Source: Planctomycetota bacterium
GTDB taxonomy: Bacteria > Planctomycetota > Phycisphaerae > WQYP01
Reading direction: 5' to 3'
NCBI GenBank assembly: GCA_023489375.1
Contig: JAMDCX010000095.1
Span: forward strand, 1-6,804
DNA: 6,804 nt
This document shows, one piece after another, positions 1 through 6,595 of this stretch. The first letter of the stretch is position 1, and each line of letters starts with the position of its first letter. The notes beneath the pieces were generated by a model. That model was not told the origin of the DNA and did no database searches. It saw only the letters and a program-made list of their open reading frames with translations. Both the position numbers and the translations under genes were made by a program.

Positions 1-53
1 TCGCCCCTCCCTGCGCCTACGCCGGCCCGCCACACCGTTGGAGTATCGATGTC

Positions 54-107
54 AGGGTGACATTTCTAAATCGGTTAATAGGGTGACATTTCTACTTCGG
101 TACAACA
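54..107. mobile_element. Terminal end of an insertion sequence (IS21-like), body outside the window to the left
   Basis: Two imperfect 26-bp tandem units lie side by side. Each starts with an identical 15-mer, AGGGTGACATTTCTA (54-68 and 80-94), followed by a TCGGT core. Read inward from position 107 the end is TGTTGTACCGAAGTAG, so the element would finish with CA at 106-107. Multiple repeated transposase-binding sites at each end and TG...CA termini are known features of IS21-family elements; assignment here is by resemblance, and IS481-type elements remain possible. Positions 1-60 are open in frame 1 and read SPLPAPTPARHTVGVSMSG then stop, which could be a transposase tail, but I do not recognise it and do not call a CDS. 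The other end and any target duplication lie outside the window. Confidence 0.5.
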
Positions 108-109
108 TG

Positions 110-124
110 GACCATCTGCTGGTC
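110..124 (-). terminator. Small hairpin just past the permease stop, possible truncated terminator
   Basis: GACCA-TCTGC-TGGTC is a perfect 5-bp stem with a 5-nt loop, beginning two bases after the permease stop codon. No T-run follows on the minus strand. The insertion sequence end begins two bases beyond the hairpin, so a former terminator tail could have been displaced by the insertion. The stem is short and could be coincidental. Confidence 0.2.
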
Positions 125-125
125 G

Positions 126-1766
126 TTACAGGCTGTCAATATACGCTTGCAATTCCTCCACGGGCACGGCGGAATTTACAGCGATATATAAAATGATCAG
201 GCTGAATAACGCCACAATGACCACGTCGTAAGGAAACCGCAGATAACCCAGCCCGCCGGCCATGCTCGGCGAACCAATGTAATCCAGCAGCCACAGTCCG
301 CCAAAATAAGGCAGTACCCACCAGGTGTTTTTCCAGGGTAATGCCCAGAAGCCGGGACGGTCAACCGCCAGCCGATAAAGTAAAAATACAATGAGCATCG
401 TGGCAATTAACCCGAAAAATAAGGTGTTTTCCGTCAGTCCTCCCCAGTAAATAATGAGATTCGAAACCACGAATGAAAGCGGTGCGAAAATCCCGGCATA
501 GGGGAGTCGAAATGGACGGTGGCGGCTTTCCGGCGGCAGTGTTCGCCGCAAACTTAACAGTACCACAGGACCAATTCCATAAGAAAGCGTCATGACGCTG
601 CTGATATAGGCCACCAACCGGCTCCAGGAAGGCAGCGGCAGCAGGAAAACAGCTCCGACGACCAAACTCACAAAACTCGCCAGCCATGGCACGCCGGCAC
701 TGTTCAGACGGCTAAGAGCCTTCGGGAACAGACGGCTTTCTCCCATGGCTGAAATTACGCGGGCCGAAGTTGTGGTATAAATAAAACCGGTTCCGGAAGG
801 TGAAACAATCGCATCGGCATAAAGCAGCCAGGCCAGCCAGGTGAGTCCCAAGGTCTCCGCAATGGCGGCAAATGGACCGGTCTTGCTGCCAAAATCAGGG
901 ATTTTCGCCAGGCCGGCCCAGCCGTATTGATGCAATGCCTGCGGATTAATCGCCAGCAGGAATGCCAGTTGTAGAAACACATAAAGCACCAGCCCGATGG
1001 CGACGGAACCCACTACTGCAATGGGAATATTGCGGCTGGGGTTGGAACTTTCACCGGCCAATTCCACGGCCTGCCGGAAGCCCAAAAAACTGAAAATAAC
1101 ACCGGCTGTGGCCAGCGAAGTAAAAATACCACGAAAATCATGCGGCCAATCCGCCGCCGTGATTTTCAGATTTTGGGTATGATGTGATTGTATCAGGAAT
1201 ATCACTACCGTCAGTGCGGGAATGGCCAGTTTCCACCAGCCCGCGGCATTGCTCACCCGCATGGCCCAACGGATTCCAAATAAATTGATAATGGTAAACA
1301 CCACCAGAAGCGCGACGCATAAACTAAAACCAAAGCCCGTCACAACGCCGTTGACCGGTTGAATCAGGGGCGGAAGAATAGTGTGAATCCGCGGAATGCT
1401 GTTCGTGTATGACATGACCGCCACGACTTCCACGGGGGCAATGGCTACATAACCTAAAAACAGCACCCAACTCCAGATTCTGGCCAGAAAGGAACCGTGA
1501 CTGTAATGCGGAAAATGCACGACCGCTCCACCCCGTGGAAACATGGTCGCCAATTCCGCGTACACTACCGCCAGCAGCAGAATTGCCACGCCCCCGAACA
1601 CCCAGGCAAAAATGCTCAAGGGGCCCGCCATGATCGCAGCCTGTCGTGGCCCCAACAGCCAACCGGATCCGATAATACCACCGAGACTGGCGTATAAAAG
1701 ACCAATAATACCCGCTTCGCGCCGCAATGATGCTTTTTTGTTTACTGAATCTGCCATGCTCGCCAT
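126..1766 (-). CDS. APC-superfamily amino acid permease, 14 predicted membrane segments
   Basis: Inner-membrane amino acid transporter of the APC fold, probably a proton symporter. What is seen: a 546-residue hydrophobic protein with the TM1 glycine motif GGIIGSG (about 29-35), which in this family lines the substrate carboxylate/amino site, and a TM6 region LGFRQAVELAGE (228-239) followed by NPSRNIP (242-248), the APC signature after TM6. I count 12 core helices from about 19 to 466, plus two more near 480-497 and 512-533. The FRQA form in TM6, where many amino acid permeases have F.G.E, together with the length, recalls aspartate:proton symporters such as Bacillus YveA, but the substrate cannot be read from sequence. 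Start: GTG 1769, ATG 1766 and ATG 1757 are in frame and none has a good Shine-Dalgarno site; I chose the longest ATG form. It stands alone, with an insertion sequence end right after its stop. Confidence 0.9.
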   Translation of the reverse strand: MASMADSVNKKASLRREAGIIGLLYASLGGIIGSGWLLGPRQAAIMAGPLSIFAWVFGGVAILLLAVVYAELATMFPRGGAVVHFPHYSHGSFLARIWSWVLFLGYVAIAPVEVVAVMSYTNSIPRIHTILPPLIQPVNGVVTGFGFSLCVALLVVFTIINLFGIRWAMRVSNAAGWWKLAIPALTVVIFLIQSHHTQNLKITAADWPHDFRGIFTSLATAGVIFSFLGFRQAVELAGESSNPSRNIPIAVVGSVAIGLVLYVFLQLAFLLAINPQALHQYGWAGLAKIPDFGSKTGPFAAIAETLGLTWLAWLLYADAIVSPSGTGFIYTTTSARVISAMGESRLFPKALSRLNSAGVPWLASFVSLVVGAVFLLPLPSWSRLVAYISSVMTLSYGIGPVVLLSLRRTLPPESRHRPFRLPYAGIFAPLSFVVSNLIIYWGGLTENTLFFGLIATMLIVFLLYRLAVDRPGFWALPWKNTWWVLPYFGGLWLLDYIGSPSMAGGLGYLRFPYDVVIVALFSLIILYIAVNSAVPVEELQAYIDSL

Positions 1767-1863
1767 CACATCTAATTTCGGACATTGCCATGAGCCGCCG
1801 CGCCGCTATTTATCGCGCTAACATCGCCCCAGACATACCGCGTTCACCAATGCGGGTGCAGAT

Positions 1864-1892
1864 AGTGTACCAAACCTTGCGTGAACCGTCAG
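1864..1892 (-). promoter_or_regulatory. Candidate sigma70-type promoter for the permease
   Basis: On the minus strand a -35 box CTGACG (1887-1892) lies 17 bp from a -10 box TACACT (1864-1869), preceded by TGG as an extended -10. Each box matches consensus at 4 of 6 positions. Transcription would begin near 1857, giving a leader of about 90 nt before the permease start. Confidence 0.35.
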
Positions 1893-2020
1893 GATTGGCT
1901 GTTGTTGTAATTAAGTGAGAATTCAAGGACGTTTTGATTTAAGCCACTGATGCATAATAACCTTTAAATAGTCATTGCGCCGGTTGGTGCGCGGATTCCG
2001 AAGCGCCATCTGTCAAATAG

Positions 2021-2039
2021 CCACCGGCTTTGCCGGTGG
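2021..2039 (-). terminator. GC-rich hairpin, probable original cysS terminator
   Basis: CCACCGGC-TTT-GCCGGTGG is a perfect 8-bp stem with a 3-nt loop. On the minus strand it is followed by CTATTTG, a poor U-tract. With the 381-bp element and one TCTATGGT copy removed, the hairpin would lie about 50 bp downstream of the cysS stop, a normal terminator position. It could instead be a dispersed REP-like hairpin; the weak U-tract keeps confidence modest. Confidence 0.4.
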
Positions 2040-2047
2040 TGGAGTAT

Positions 2048-2055
2048 TCTATGGT
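2048..2055. repeat. Left target-site duplication TCTATGGT
   Basis: TCTATGGT abuts the left terminal inverted repeat and is repeated exactly at 2437-2444, abutting the right one. The bases beyond the 8 differ (T on the left, A on the right), so the duplication is exactly 8 bp. Confidence 0.85.
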
Positions 2056-2081
2056 GTAACCGTTCACGGGGCCATAATCGT

Positions 2082-2151
2082 GAATAATAAACAATAAACA
2101 ATAAACAATAAACAATAAACAATAAACAATGAATAATGAATAATGAATAAT
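2082..2151. repeat. Tandem array of ten 7-bp units, consensus RAAYAAT
   Basis: Exactly 70 bp in ten units with no interruption: one GAATAAT, six AAACAAT, then three GAATAAT. The two variants are blocked, not mixed, which fits expansion by slippage. Similar short heptamer repeats occur between genes in several bacterial phyla (for example the STRR repeats of cyanobacteria). No role can be read from the sequence. Confidence 0.9.
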
Positions 2152-2206
2152 GAGTTATGAGTAAAATGTTGAAGTAAGGAGTTAGGACGGAGGGAGAGGG
2201 TGCGAG

Positions 2207-2227
2207 CCGGTGGGTTTATCCCACCGG
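2207..2227. repeat. Hairpin CCGGTGGG-TTTAT-CCCACCGG
   Basis: Perfect 8-bp stem with a 5-nt loop inside the inserted element, following a purine-rich stretch. It has no T-run on either side, so a repeat-module role is more likely than a terminator. Its stem shares the CCGGTGG/CCACCGG core with the hairpin at 2021-2039. Confidence 0.6.
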
Positions 2228-2238
2228 AGAAAGTTAAC

Positions 2239-2256
2239 CGGCACATTTATGTGCCG
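2239..2256. repeat. 18-bp perfect palindrome CGGCACATTTATGTGCCG
   Basis: The stem is CGGCACAT against ATGTGCCG with a 2-nt loop (7 bp if the innermost pair is left open). It lies 11 bp after the previous hairpin, so the two would form paired stem-loops, an arrangement typical of REP-like modules. Confidence 0.6.
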
Positions 2257-2316
2257 CAGAGAATAAATGGTGACGTATGAATACGCTTAAGAATCCGGAA
2301 TCCAGAACTCCGTAGC

Positions 2317-2359
2317 ACGGGCATCCTGCCCGTAAACTCTCATGGGCAAGATGCACATG
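2317..2359. repeat. ACGGGCATCCTGCCCGT hairpin with a degenerate second copy
   Basis: ACGGGCA-TCC-TGCCCGT (2317-2333) is a perfect 7-bp stem with a 3-nt loop. A related weaker hairpin, CATGGGCA-AGA-TGCACATG (2341-2359, 7 of 8 pairs), follows. The core GGGCATCYTGCCC is, from memory, a very common dispersed intergenic repeat in planctomycete and verrucomicrobial genomes; copy number in this genome cannot be checked here. Confidence 0.55.
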
Positions 2360-2366
2360 TCACCAT

Positions 2367-2383
2367 ATTATTCATTATTCATT
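2367..2383. repeat. Inverted copy of the heptamer repeat
   Basis: ATTATTCATTATTCATT is the exact reverse complement of a 17-bp stretch of the GAATAAT block (2135-2151). The two arms lie about 215 bp apart within the element and would allow its centre to fold as one large stem-loop. Confidence 0.7.
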
Positions 2384-2436
2384 GCGGCGCGGCCGCAGGA
2401 GCAGGTGCTGTTGGTGGCCGGTCTGTGAACGGTTAC

Positions 2437-2444
2437 TCTATGGT
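2437..2444. repeat. Right target-site duplication TCTATGGT
   Basis: Exact copy of 2048-2055, abutting the right terminal inverted repeat and ending 33 bp from the cysS stop codon. Confidence 0.85.
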
Positions 2445-2477
2445 AATGACAATCGAGAAGTTATTACGGTCCCATTC

Positions 2478-4088
2478 CTAAGCTACCACGGGGGTCAGGC
2501 GCGGACGCCAGGATGATCCATTCGGCGTATCCTTCACCTCCACGCCCAGTTCCGCCAGTTCTTTACGCACCGCATCGCTGACCGTGAAATCCTTGCGCTG
2601 TCGGGCGGCGTCGCGCTTGTGCATCAACTCCAGTACCTGCTGTTGCCTGGCCGGTGGCAATGGTAGCAGTCTGGTAAAAATAACGCCTAGAATATGATCC
2701 ACCTGCTTAAGGCTATACAACGCGGAGCGTGCTTGCGCATAAGCCGGTTTCTTTTGTTTATGCAGCGGATTGGCCCAGGTAAACAGAGCTGCCAGAGCAC
2801 CGGCGATATTTAAATCATCATCCATCGCAGAATTAAATTCTGCCAGCATCCTGGCATCCGCTTCCTCCAATGCCGGCCTGTGCGCCGCCTCACCCGACGT
2901 GGCAAAATCCCCATCCCCGGCCGCTTCATCGACTGCGGTTACTACGCTGACTAAGGTTTCCGCCAGATCGCGTAACGTCGTAATGGCTCCCGCCGCTTCG
3001 AACAGGCTCCGCAGTGTGAAATTTAGCGGTTCACGATAGCGTGTAGTCATCAGGCTCCAGCGAATTACCACCGGATCAAATCCTTTGGCGGTCAGATCCC
3101 GAATGGTAAAAAAATTACCCTTTGATTTGGACATTTTTTCGCCGTTGACCATCAGGTGCCGCGTATGCATCCAGTAAGCAACAAACTGTTTTCCAGTAGC
3201 CCCTTCAGATTGGGCAATTTCACATTCATGATGCGGATGAATGTTATCTTCCCCGCCCGTGTGCAGATCAAAAGATTGTCCTAATGTCCGCATCGACATG
3301 ACACTGCATTCAATATGCCACCCCGGATATCCAACGCCCCAGGGGCTTGGCCAGCGCATGAGGTGATGCGCATCGGGTTTCCATAAGAAAAAATCCGCCG
3401 GATGACGCTTGGCCGCCTGTTGATTGGTTCTGCCCCCGGCACCATGTGACAACTGCTCCAGAGAATTTCCGGAAAGTTGTCCGTAAGCCGGAAAACTGTG
3501 AATATCATAGTAAACCACGCCATCAGCGCCGACGTAGGCATGCCCGCGGGCAATGAGTTCCTGAATCAGGGCAATAAATTCGGGAATATGCCGGGTGGGC
3601 CGGGGAATCAGCCTTTCTTTGGCTTCCGGCGTTGCCGCCGCATCATAGTCCGCCACAACGCTCAGAGCCAGAAGTCGGGCGTCATGCAAAAAAGCCTCCG
3701 CGAAAAAATCCGCCACAGCAAAGGGATCGTTTGGATTTTCCACCAGCGCCTGGCCATCCTTTTTGACGGCCTTCATTTTTTCCACCGCAACTTCCAGCTT
3801 ATCACGTCCCGCGCCATCCGCGATCCGATCATCGGTCATGTGGCCGACATCCGTCATATTCATCACATGCGTAACTCGCGCGCCGCGCAGTTCCAGATAA
3901 CGTCGTAACACGTCGGCAAATAAAAATGCCCGGAAATTACCAATATGAGCATAATCATACACCGTCGGGCCGCAGCTATATATTCCGATTTCCGCCCCCC
4001 GCAGTGGATCCGTTGGGTCCGGTCCGGGATGCAGTGGTACAAAATCCTCCAGGCCGTGATGCAGGGTGTTGTAAAAGCGGGTAGCCAT
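2478..4088 (-). CDS. cysS: Cysteinyl-tRNA synthetase
   Basis: Cytoplasmic class I aminoacyl-tRNA synthetase that charges tRNA-Cys with cysteine using ATP. Seen in the 536-residue protein: the first zinc ligand Cys39 in YSCGPTVYD, the HIGH-class motif HIGN (48-51), GWHIECS with the second zinc Cys261, PHHECE (285-290) giving zinc ligands His286 and Glu290, the KMSKS loop (318-322), and the usual C-terminal WR ending (DTPNGSSWRPR). All catalytic and metal residues are present, so the enzyme should be active. It is longer than the typical 460-500 residues because of extra sequence around 85-125, after a DVGHMTDD variant of the usual TD.DDK region, and an Ala/Gly/Asp-rich stretch near 385-405 before the anticodon-binding helices. 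The ATG at 4088 has an AAAGGA site 13 nt upstream (4102-4107), a long spacing. The MITE-like element was inserted just past its stop. Confidence 0.97.
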   Translation of the reverse strand: MATRFYNTLHHGLEDFVPLHPGPDPTDPLRGAEIGIYSCGPTVYDYAHIGNFRAFLFADVLRRYLELRGARVTHVMNMTDVGHMTDDRIADGAGRDKLEVAVEKMKAVKKDGQALVENPNDPFAVADFFAEAFLHDARLLALSVVADYDAAATPEAKERLIPRPTRHIPEFIALIQELIARGHAYVGADGVVYYDIHSFPAYGQLSGNSLEQLSHGAGGRTNQQAAKRHPADFFLWKPDAHHLMRWPSPWGVGYPGWHIECSVMSMRTLGQSFDLHTGGEDNIHPHHECEIAQSEGATGKQFVAYWMHTRHLMVNGEKMSKSKGNFFTIRDLTAKGFDPVVIRWSLMTTRYREPLNFTLRSLFEAAGAITTLRDLAETLVSVVTAVDEAAGDGDFATSGEAAHRPALEEADARMLAEFNSAMDDDLNIAGALAALFTWANPLHKQKKPAYAQARSALYSLKQVDHILGVIFTRLLPLPPARQQQVLELMHKRDAARQRKDFTVSDAVRKELAELGVEVKDTPNGSSWRPRLTPVVA

Positions 4089-4189
4089 GGGATCGTAACA
4101 TTCCTTTCAACGGCGATGATTCCAACCAGAGGAACATTCTATAGGGTTTGCGGGTTTTGGAAAGTCCTGTCGGCCGATCAATCAAATGC

Positions 4190-4246
4190 GACGGTATTAA
4201 GGCCATTCTTTACTTCCACCATCTATCTTCGCGGCATAATACCGTC
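4190..4246 (-). promoter_or_regulatory. Leader stem-loop upstream of cysS
   Basis: In the minus-strand transcript GACGGTATTA (4237-4246) pairs perfectly over 10 bp with TAATACCGTC (4190-4199) across a 37-nt loop; GCC and GGC just inside can add three pairs. It would lie in the 5' leader if transcription starts near 4291. It does not match any riboswitch or T-box I recognise, and has no T-run, so its role (attenuation, stability, or none) is open. Confidence 0.4.
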
Positions 4247-4298
4247 CGTATGATTGTATGGCTGCCGCGCGGCCTTGTCCCGTGCATTGATGGTGGAA
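4214..4298. repeat. 10-bp inverted repeat overlapping the cysS promoter region
   Basis: TTCCACCATC (4214-4223) and GATGGTGGAA (4289-4298) are perfect reverse complements. Each is associated with a direct CTATCTTC copy (4223-4230 and 4299-4306). The right arm covers the predicted start site and touches the -10 box, and the arms interleave with the 4190-4246 stem-loop, so the two structures could not both form as simple hairpins. Operator or alternative leader fold are both possible. Confidence 0.35.
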
Positions 4299-4327
4299 CT
4301 ATCTTCTTCTATCGACTACATTGTCAA
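4298..4327 (-). promoter_or_regulatory. Candidate sigma70-type promoter for cysS
   Basis: A perfect -35 box TTGACA (4322-4327) is separated by 18 bp from GATAGT (4298-4303, 4 of 6 matches to TATAAT). Two direct ATCGAC copies (plus-strand 4311-4316 and 4330-4335) straddle the -35 box. The promoter starts about 15 bp after the stop of the upstream TPR gene, giving cysS an independent promoter with a leader of about 200 nt. Confidence 0.45.
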
Positions 4328-4342
4328 TAATCGACCGTCACG

Positions 4343-6487
4343 TTACTTTTTATTCTGCAACGTTTGAGCCAACGCTGCCTGCCGCGGATGCCCCGCCGCC
4401 CGTAGCGCCTGGGACAAAAAATGGTATACCGATGGATGATCGGGACGCTGAGCAATTACTGTTCTAAACTGCTTTACGGCAGCCTTGGGATAGCCATGCT
4501 TTAATAAATCCAGGCCATAGAAAAAATGGGCTTTCGCCAACCCCGGATTAATCGTCAACGCTGCGCGGTATCGTTCCATGGCCTGTCGCCAATGTCCCTG
4601 CTGATCCAGCAGTATACCAAGGTTATAATATGCATCGGCATTGCGATGATTGCACGCTATGGCATCAAGATAGGCCTTGCGTGCCAGTTCCATATTACCC
4701 TGATGTGTCTGCGCCAAACCAAAGGCTAAATAAAGCCGGCTGGATTTAGGCATCAAGGCCAGGCCCCGCTTAATATCCTTCATGGCCATAACCCAATTTC
4801 CCCGCTGCTGATAACAGTAAGCCAATTTAACGATTGCTTTGGCCTGATATGAATCCAACATTAAAGTTTTTCGAAAATAATACATGGCCTGCGGATAATT
4901 GTGCTGTTGTAAATATAGCGATCCCAGTAGATAGTTCGCCGTTGGATCTGTGCCTTTGGTAATCTTCAGAGCATCCTGACAGCAGGTGAATTCCTGATGA
5001 AAATGATGATGATCTTTCGCATGATAGGCCAGTACTTCATAAGCTTTATAACATTGCTTATCATAACGCAACTCATGAAGCCAGATTTCAATGGGTGGTA
5101 CGTAATACATACATTGTACGCTGCTGACCACTCCCAGCAGTGCCAGAACACCAGTGGCCACCGCTATGGGTAACTTGGCCTGGGCCGTAGATTCAACTCC
5201 TGATTCGGAGGTAGCTGCCGGCTTTAATTGCGCTGCGTCTGTTAACTTGAGACCGGATAGTAGTTTGCTTACAACCACAAAGCCCATTTCTACCAGCAAC
5301 ACAATGAGGCTCATGCAGCCCAGGTAGAAATAATGGTCTGCCACAAATGTAATAGCCATACCGGCAAATGCCACAAATCCCAGTGAGGGTGAAACCATGA
5401 TGGCATAAATGGCCAAAGCCGCGAATACACCGCGTCCGATCCGCTTGCGCCATACCCAGCATAAAGCCGCCAGCAGAGCCGCTGTTATCGGAAATAATAG
5501 ATCAGCGGGTTTGAAAGCCTGAACATGCCAACGTGGGTAAACCATTAAAATGGGATGCGGCCAGAGCAGTTTTCCCACATAAAACCACAGATCTTTTCCG
5601 GCGATAACCAGGTGCTGAAAAATAGTGAAGTGATAAGCCTTCCCTTTCGCCATGGCCCCATTGCGCTCACGCCATGTCGCCATCCATGCGGCACCGGAGG
5701 TAATAATAAACCACGGAATACTGGCGAAAATATGCCGTCGCGTCAGGCGACCGAGTTTCCACCACGTTAACACCAGAATCGCCGCCGGCAAGGCACAAAC
5801 AAAGGTTTTAGCGCATACGGCCAGAAAATAAAATGCTGTGGCTATGGCGTAATACTTTCCTCTATACACCGCCGGCTGAGATTCGATTTGAGCCGCAGGA
5901 CGATCCAGACCCGCAAAGCGTATCCAGCTCCACACTGCGGCCAATACCAGCATCCCGGAAATCAGATTTTTCTGTTCAACTACCCAGGCTACCGATTCCA
6001 CTGCCACTGGATTAATAGCAAAAATGGCCGCCGCCACCCAGGCCGCCCGCAGACGTAAACGCACCAATATCCGCCATAAAATTATGGCGTTACCGACCTG
6101 CAATAACACACTGACTATATGAAAACCCAGCGCATTGGCACCCCACAATCGCCATTGTAGAAAAAATGCGGTTACTGTGAGCGGATAATATTGCATAAAA
6201 GCCTGGGGTTCAAACCAGATAATGCCCAGACCTCTCCAGTTATGCAGCGCTGGATTATTGAGAATCCAATATCCATCATCCCATATAAAGCCGGCGGCAT
6301 GTAAGGGATAATAAACCAGCAGACATAAACCCAGCAGTGCCAAAGCCGGTATGAATTTATTTACCTGGAGTATTTTGTACCAGCCTTGACCCGCAACCGG
6401 CGGACTCGAACTGATTTGATCCCAAGTCCCGTCTTTGCCGATACCAGTCGGTTCTATGGGTTTGGATGGTTGCTTATACTCCGCCAT
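4343..6487 (-). CDS. TMTC/GT-C-like membrane glycosyltransferase with six C-terminal TPR repeats
   Basis: Multi-pass membrane protein resembling the TMTC O-mannosyltransferase group and its bacterial relatives, which use lipid-linked sugars outside the membrane. In the 714-residue form, a soluble N-terminus is followed by about ten hydrophobic segments between 45 and 462. The first loop holds WDDGYWILNNP (from 69) with the acidic pair Asp70-Asp71 expected of GT-C enzymes, then YYPLT, NPVAVESVAWVVEQKN (from 159) and ADHYFYLG (383-390), all TMTC-like. Six TPR units follow with a strict 34-residue period, starting near 514, 547, 581, 615, 649 and 683 (e.g. ADAYYNLGILLDQQGHW); the last is truncated at the C-terminus. 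TPRs probably bind the acceptor protein or partners. Start: ATG 6487 is preferred over the longer GTG form at 6523 (726 residues); neither has a well-spaced ribosome site, though GAGGA lies 20 nt before the ATG. Acceptor and sugar are unknown. Confidence 0.8.
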   Translation of the reverse strand: MAEYKQPSKPIEPTGIGKDGTWDQISSSPPVAGQGWYKILQVNKFIPALALLGLCLLVYYPLHAAGFIWDDGYWILNNPALHNWRGLGIIWFEPQAFMQYYPLTVTAFFLQWRLWGANALGFHIVSVLLQVGNAIILWRILVRLRLRAAWVAAAIFAINPVAVESVAWVVEQKNLISGMLVLAAVWSWIRFAGLDRPAAQIESQPAVYRGKYYAIATAFYFLAVCAKTFVCALPAAILVLTWWKLGRLTRRHIFASIPWFIITSGAAWMATWRERNGAMAKGKAYHFTIFQHLVIAGKDLWFYVGKLLWPHPILMVYPRWHVQAFKPADLLFPITAALLAALCWVWRKRIGRGVFAALAIYAIMVSPSLGFVAFAGMAITFVADHYFYLGCMSLIVLLVEMGFVVVSKLLSGLKLTDAAQLKPAATSESGVESTAQAKLPIAVATGVLALLGVVSSVQCMYYVPPIEIWLHELRYDKQCYKAYEVLAYHAKDHHHFHQEFTCCQDALKITKGTDPTANYLLGSLYLQQHNYPQAMYYFRKTLMLDSYQAKAIVKLAYCYQQRGNWVMAMKDIKRGLALMPKSSRLYLAFGLAQTHQGNMELARKAYLDAIACNHRNADAYYNLGILLDQQGHWRQAMERYRAALTINPGLAKAHFFYGLDLLKHGYPKAAVKQFRTVIAQRPDHPSVYHFLSQALRAAGHPRQAALAQTLQNKK

Positions 6488-6595
6488 ACGCCATAATTTA
6501 ACGTGAATCCTCGAAACATGCACCTGAAATAATAAGGTTCGCGCGCCATCAGTTTTGGCAAAAGTCCCATAGACATCACCAGATTAACATATTCG

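Larger units (their letters stand above)
1767..2047. other. Ancestral intergenic DNA between permease and the inserted element
   Basis: No credible gene is seen. It contains the permease promoter candidate (1864-1892), a weak GC hairpin GCGCC-GGTT-GGTGC (1977-1990, one G-U pair), and the strong hairpin at 2021-2039. The rest of the stretch shows no recognisable structure. Confidence 0.6.
2056..2436. mobile_element. 381-bp MITE-like element with 12-bp terminal inverted repeats, IS66-type ends
   Basis: The left end GTAACCGTTCAC (2056-2067) is the perfect reverse complement of the right end GTGAACGGTTAC (2425-2436). Both ends are directly bordered by the same 8-mer, TCTATGGT. Terminal inverted repeats beginning GTAA and 8-bp duplications are the established hallmarks of IS66-family elements; other families with 8-bp duplications exist, so the family call is an inference. 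The element has no transposase or other credible gene and would need an enzyme supplied in trans. Its interior is layered: a heptamer array (2082-2151), a purine-rich tract (about 2171-2206), two hairpins (2207-2227, 2239-2256), an ACGGGCA hairpin pair (2317-2359), and an inverted copy of the heptamer (2367-2383). It sits 41 bp past the cysS stop. The undamaged duplication and matching ends suggest a fairly recent insertion. Confidence 0.75.

Noticed and set aside
1324..1791. 155-residue minus-strand frame overlapping the permease start
   Set aside because: It lies in another frame over the N-terminal half of a clear permease gene, and its sequence has no domain character.
2082..2151. CRISPR-like array
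   Set aside because: The units are 7 bp with no spacers, so it is a simple tandem repeat.
2064..2246. Minus-strand 60-residue reading frame rich in SLFIVYCLLF-type repeats
   Set aside because: It is the translation of the heptamer array and adjacent hairpins inside the inserted element; the repetition comes from the DNA repeat and nothing supports a protein.
3477..3908. 143-residue plus-strand frame inside cysS
   Set aside because: It is antisense to conserved cysS coding sequence, with no recognisable features.
4035..4053. 19-bp stretch matching 6364-6382 in inverted orientation with one mismatch
   Set aside because: Both copies are inside coding regions, the match does not extend on either side, and each fits its own protein; probably chance.
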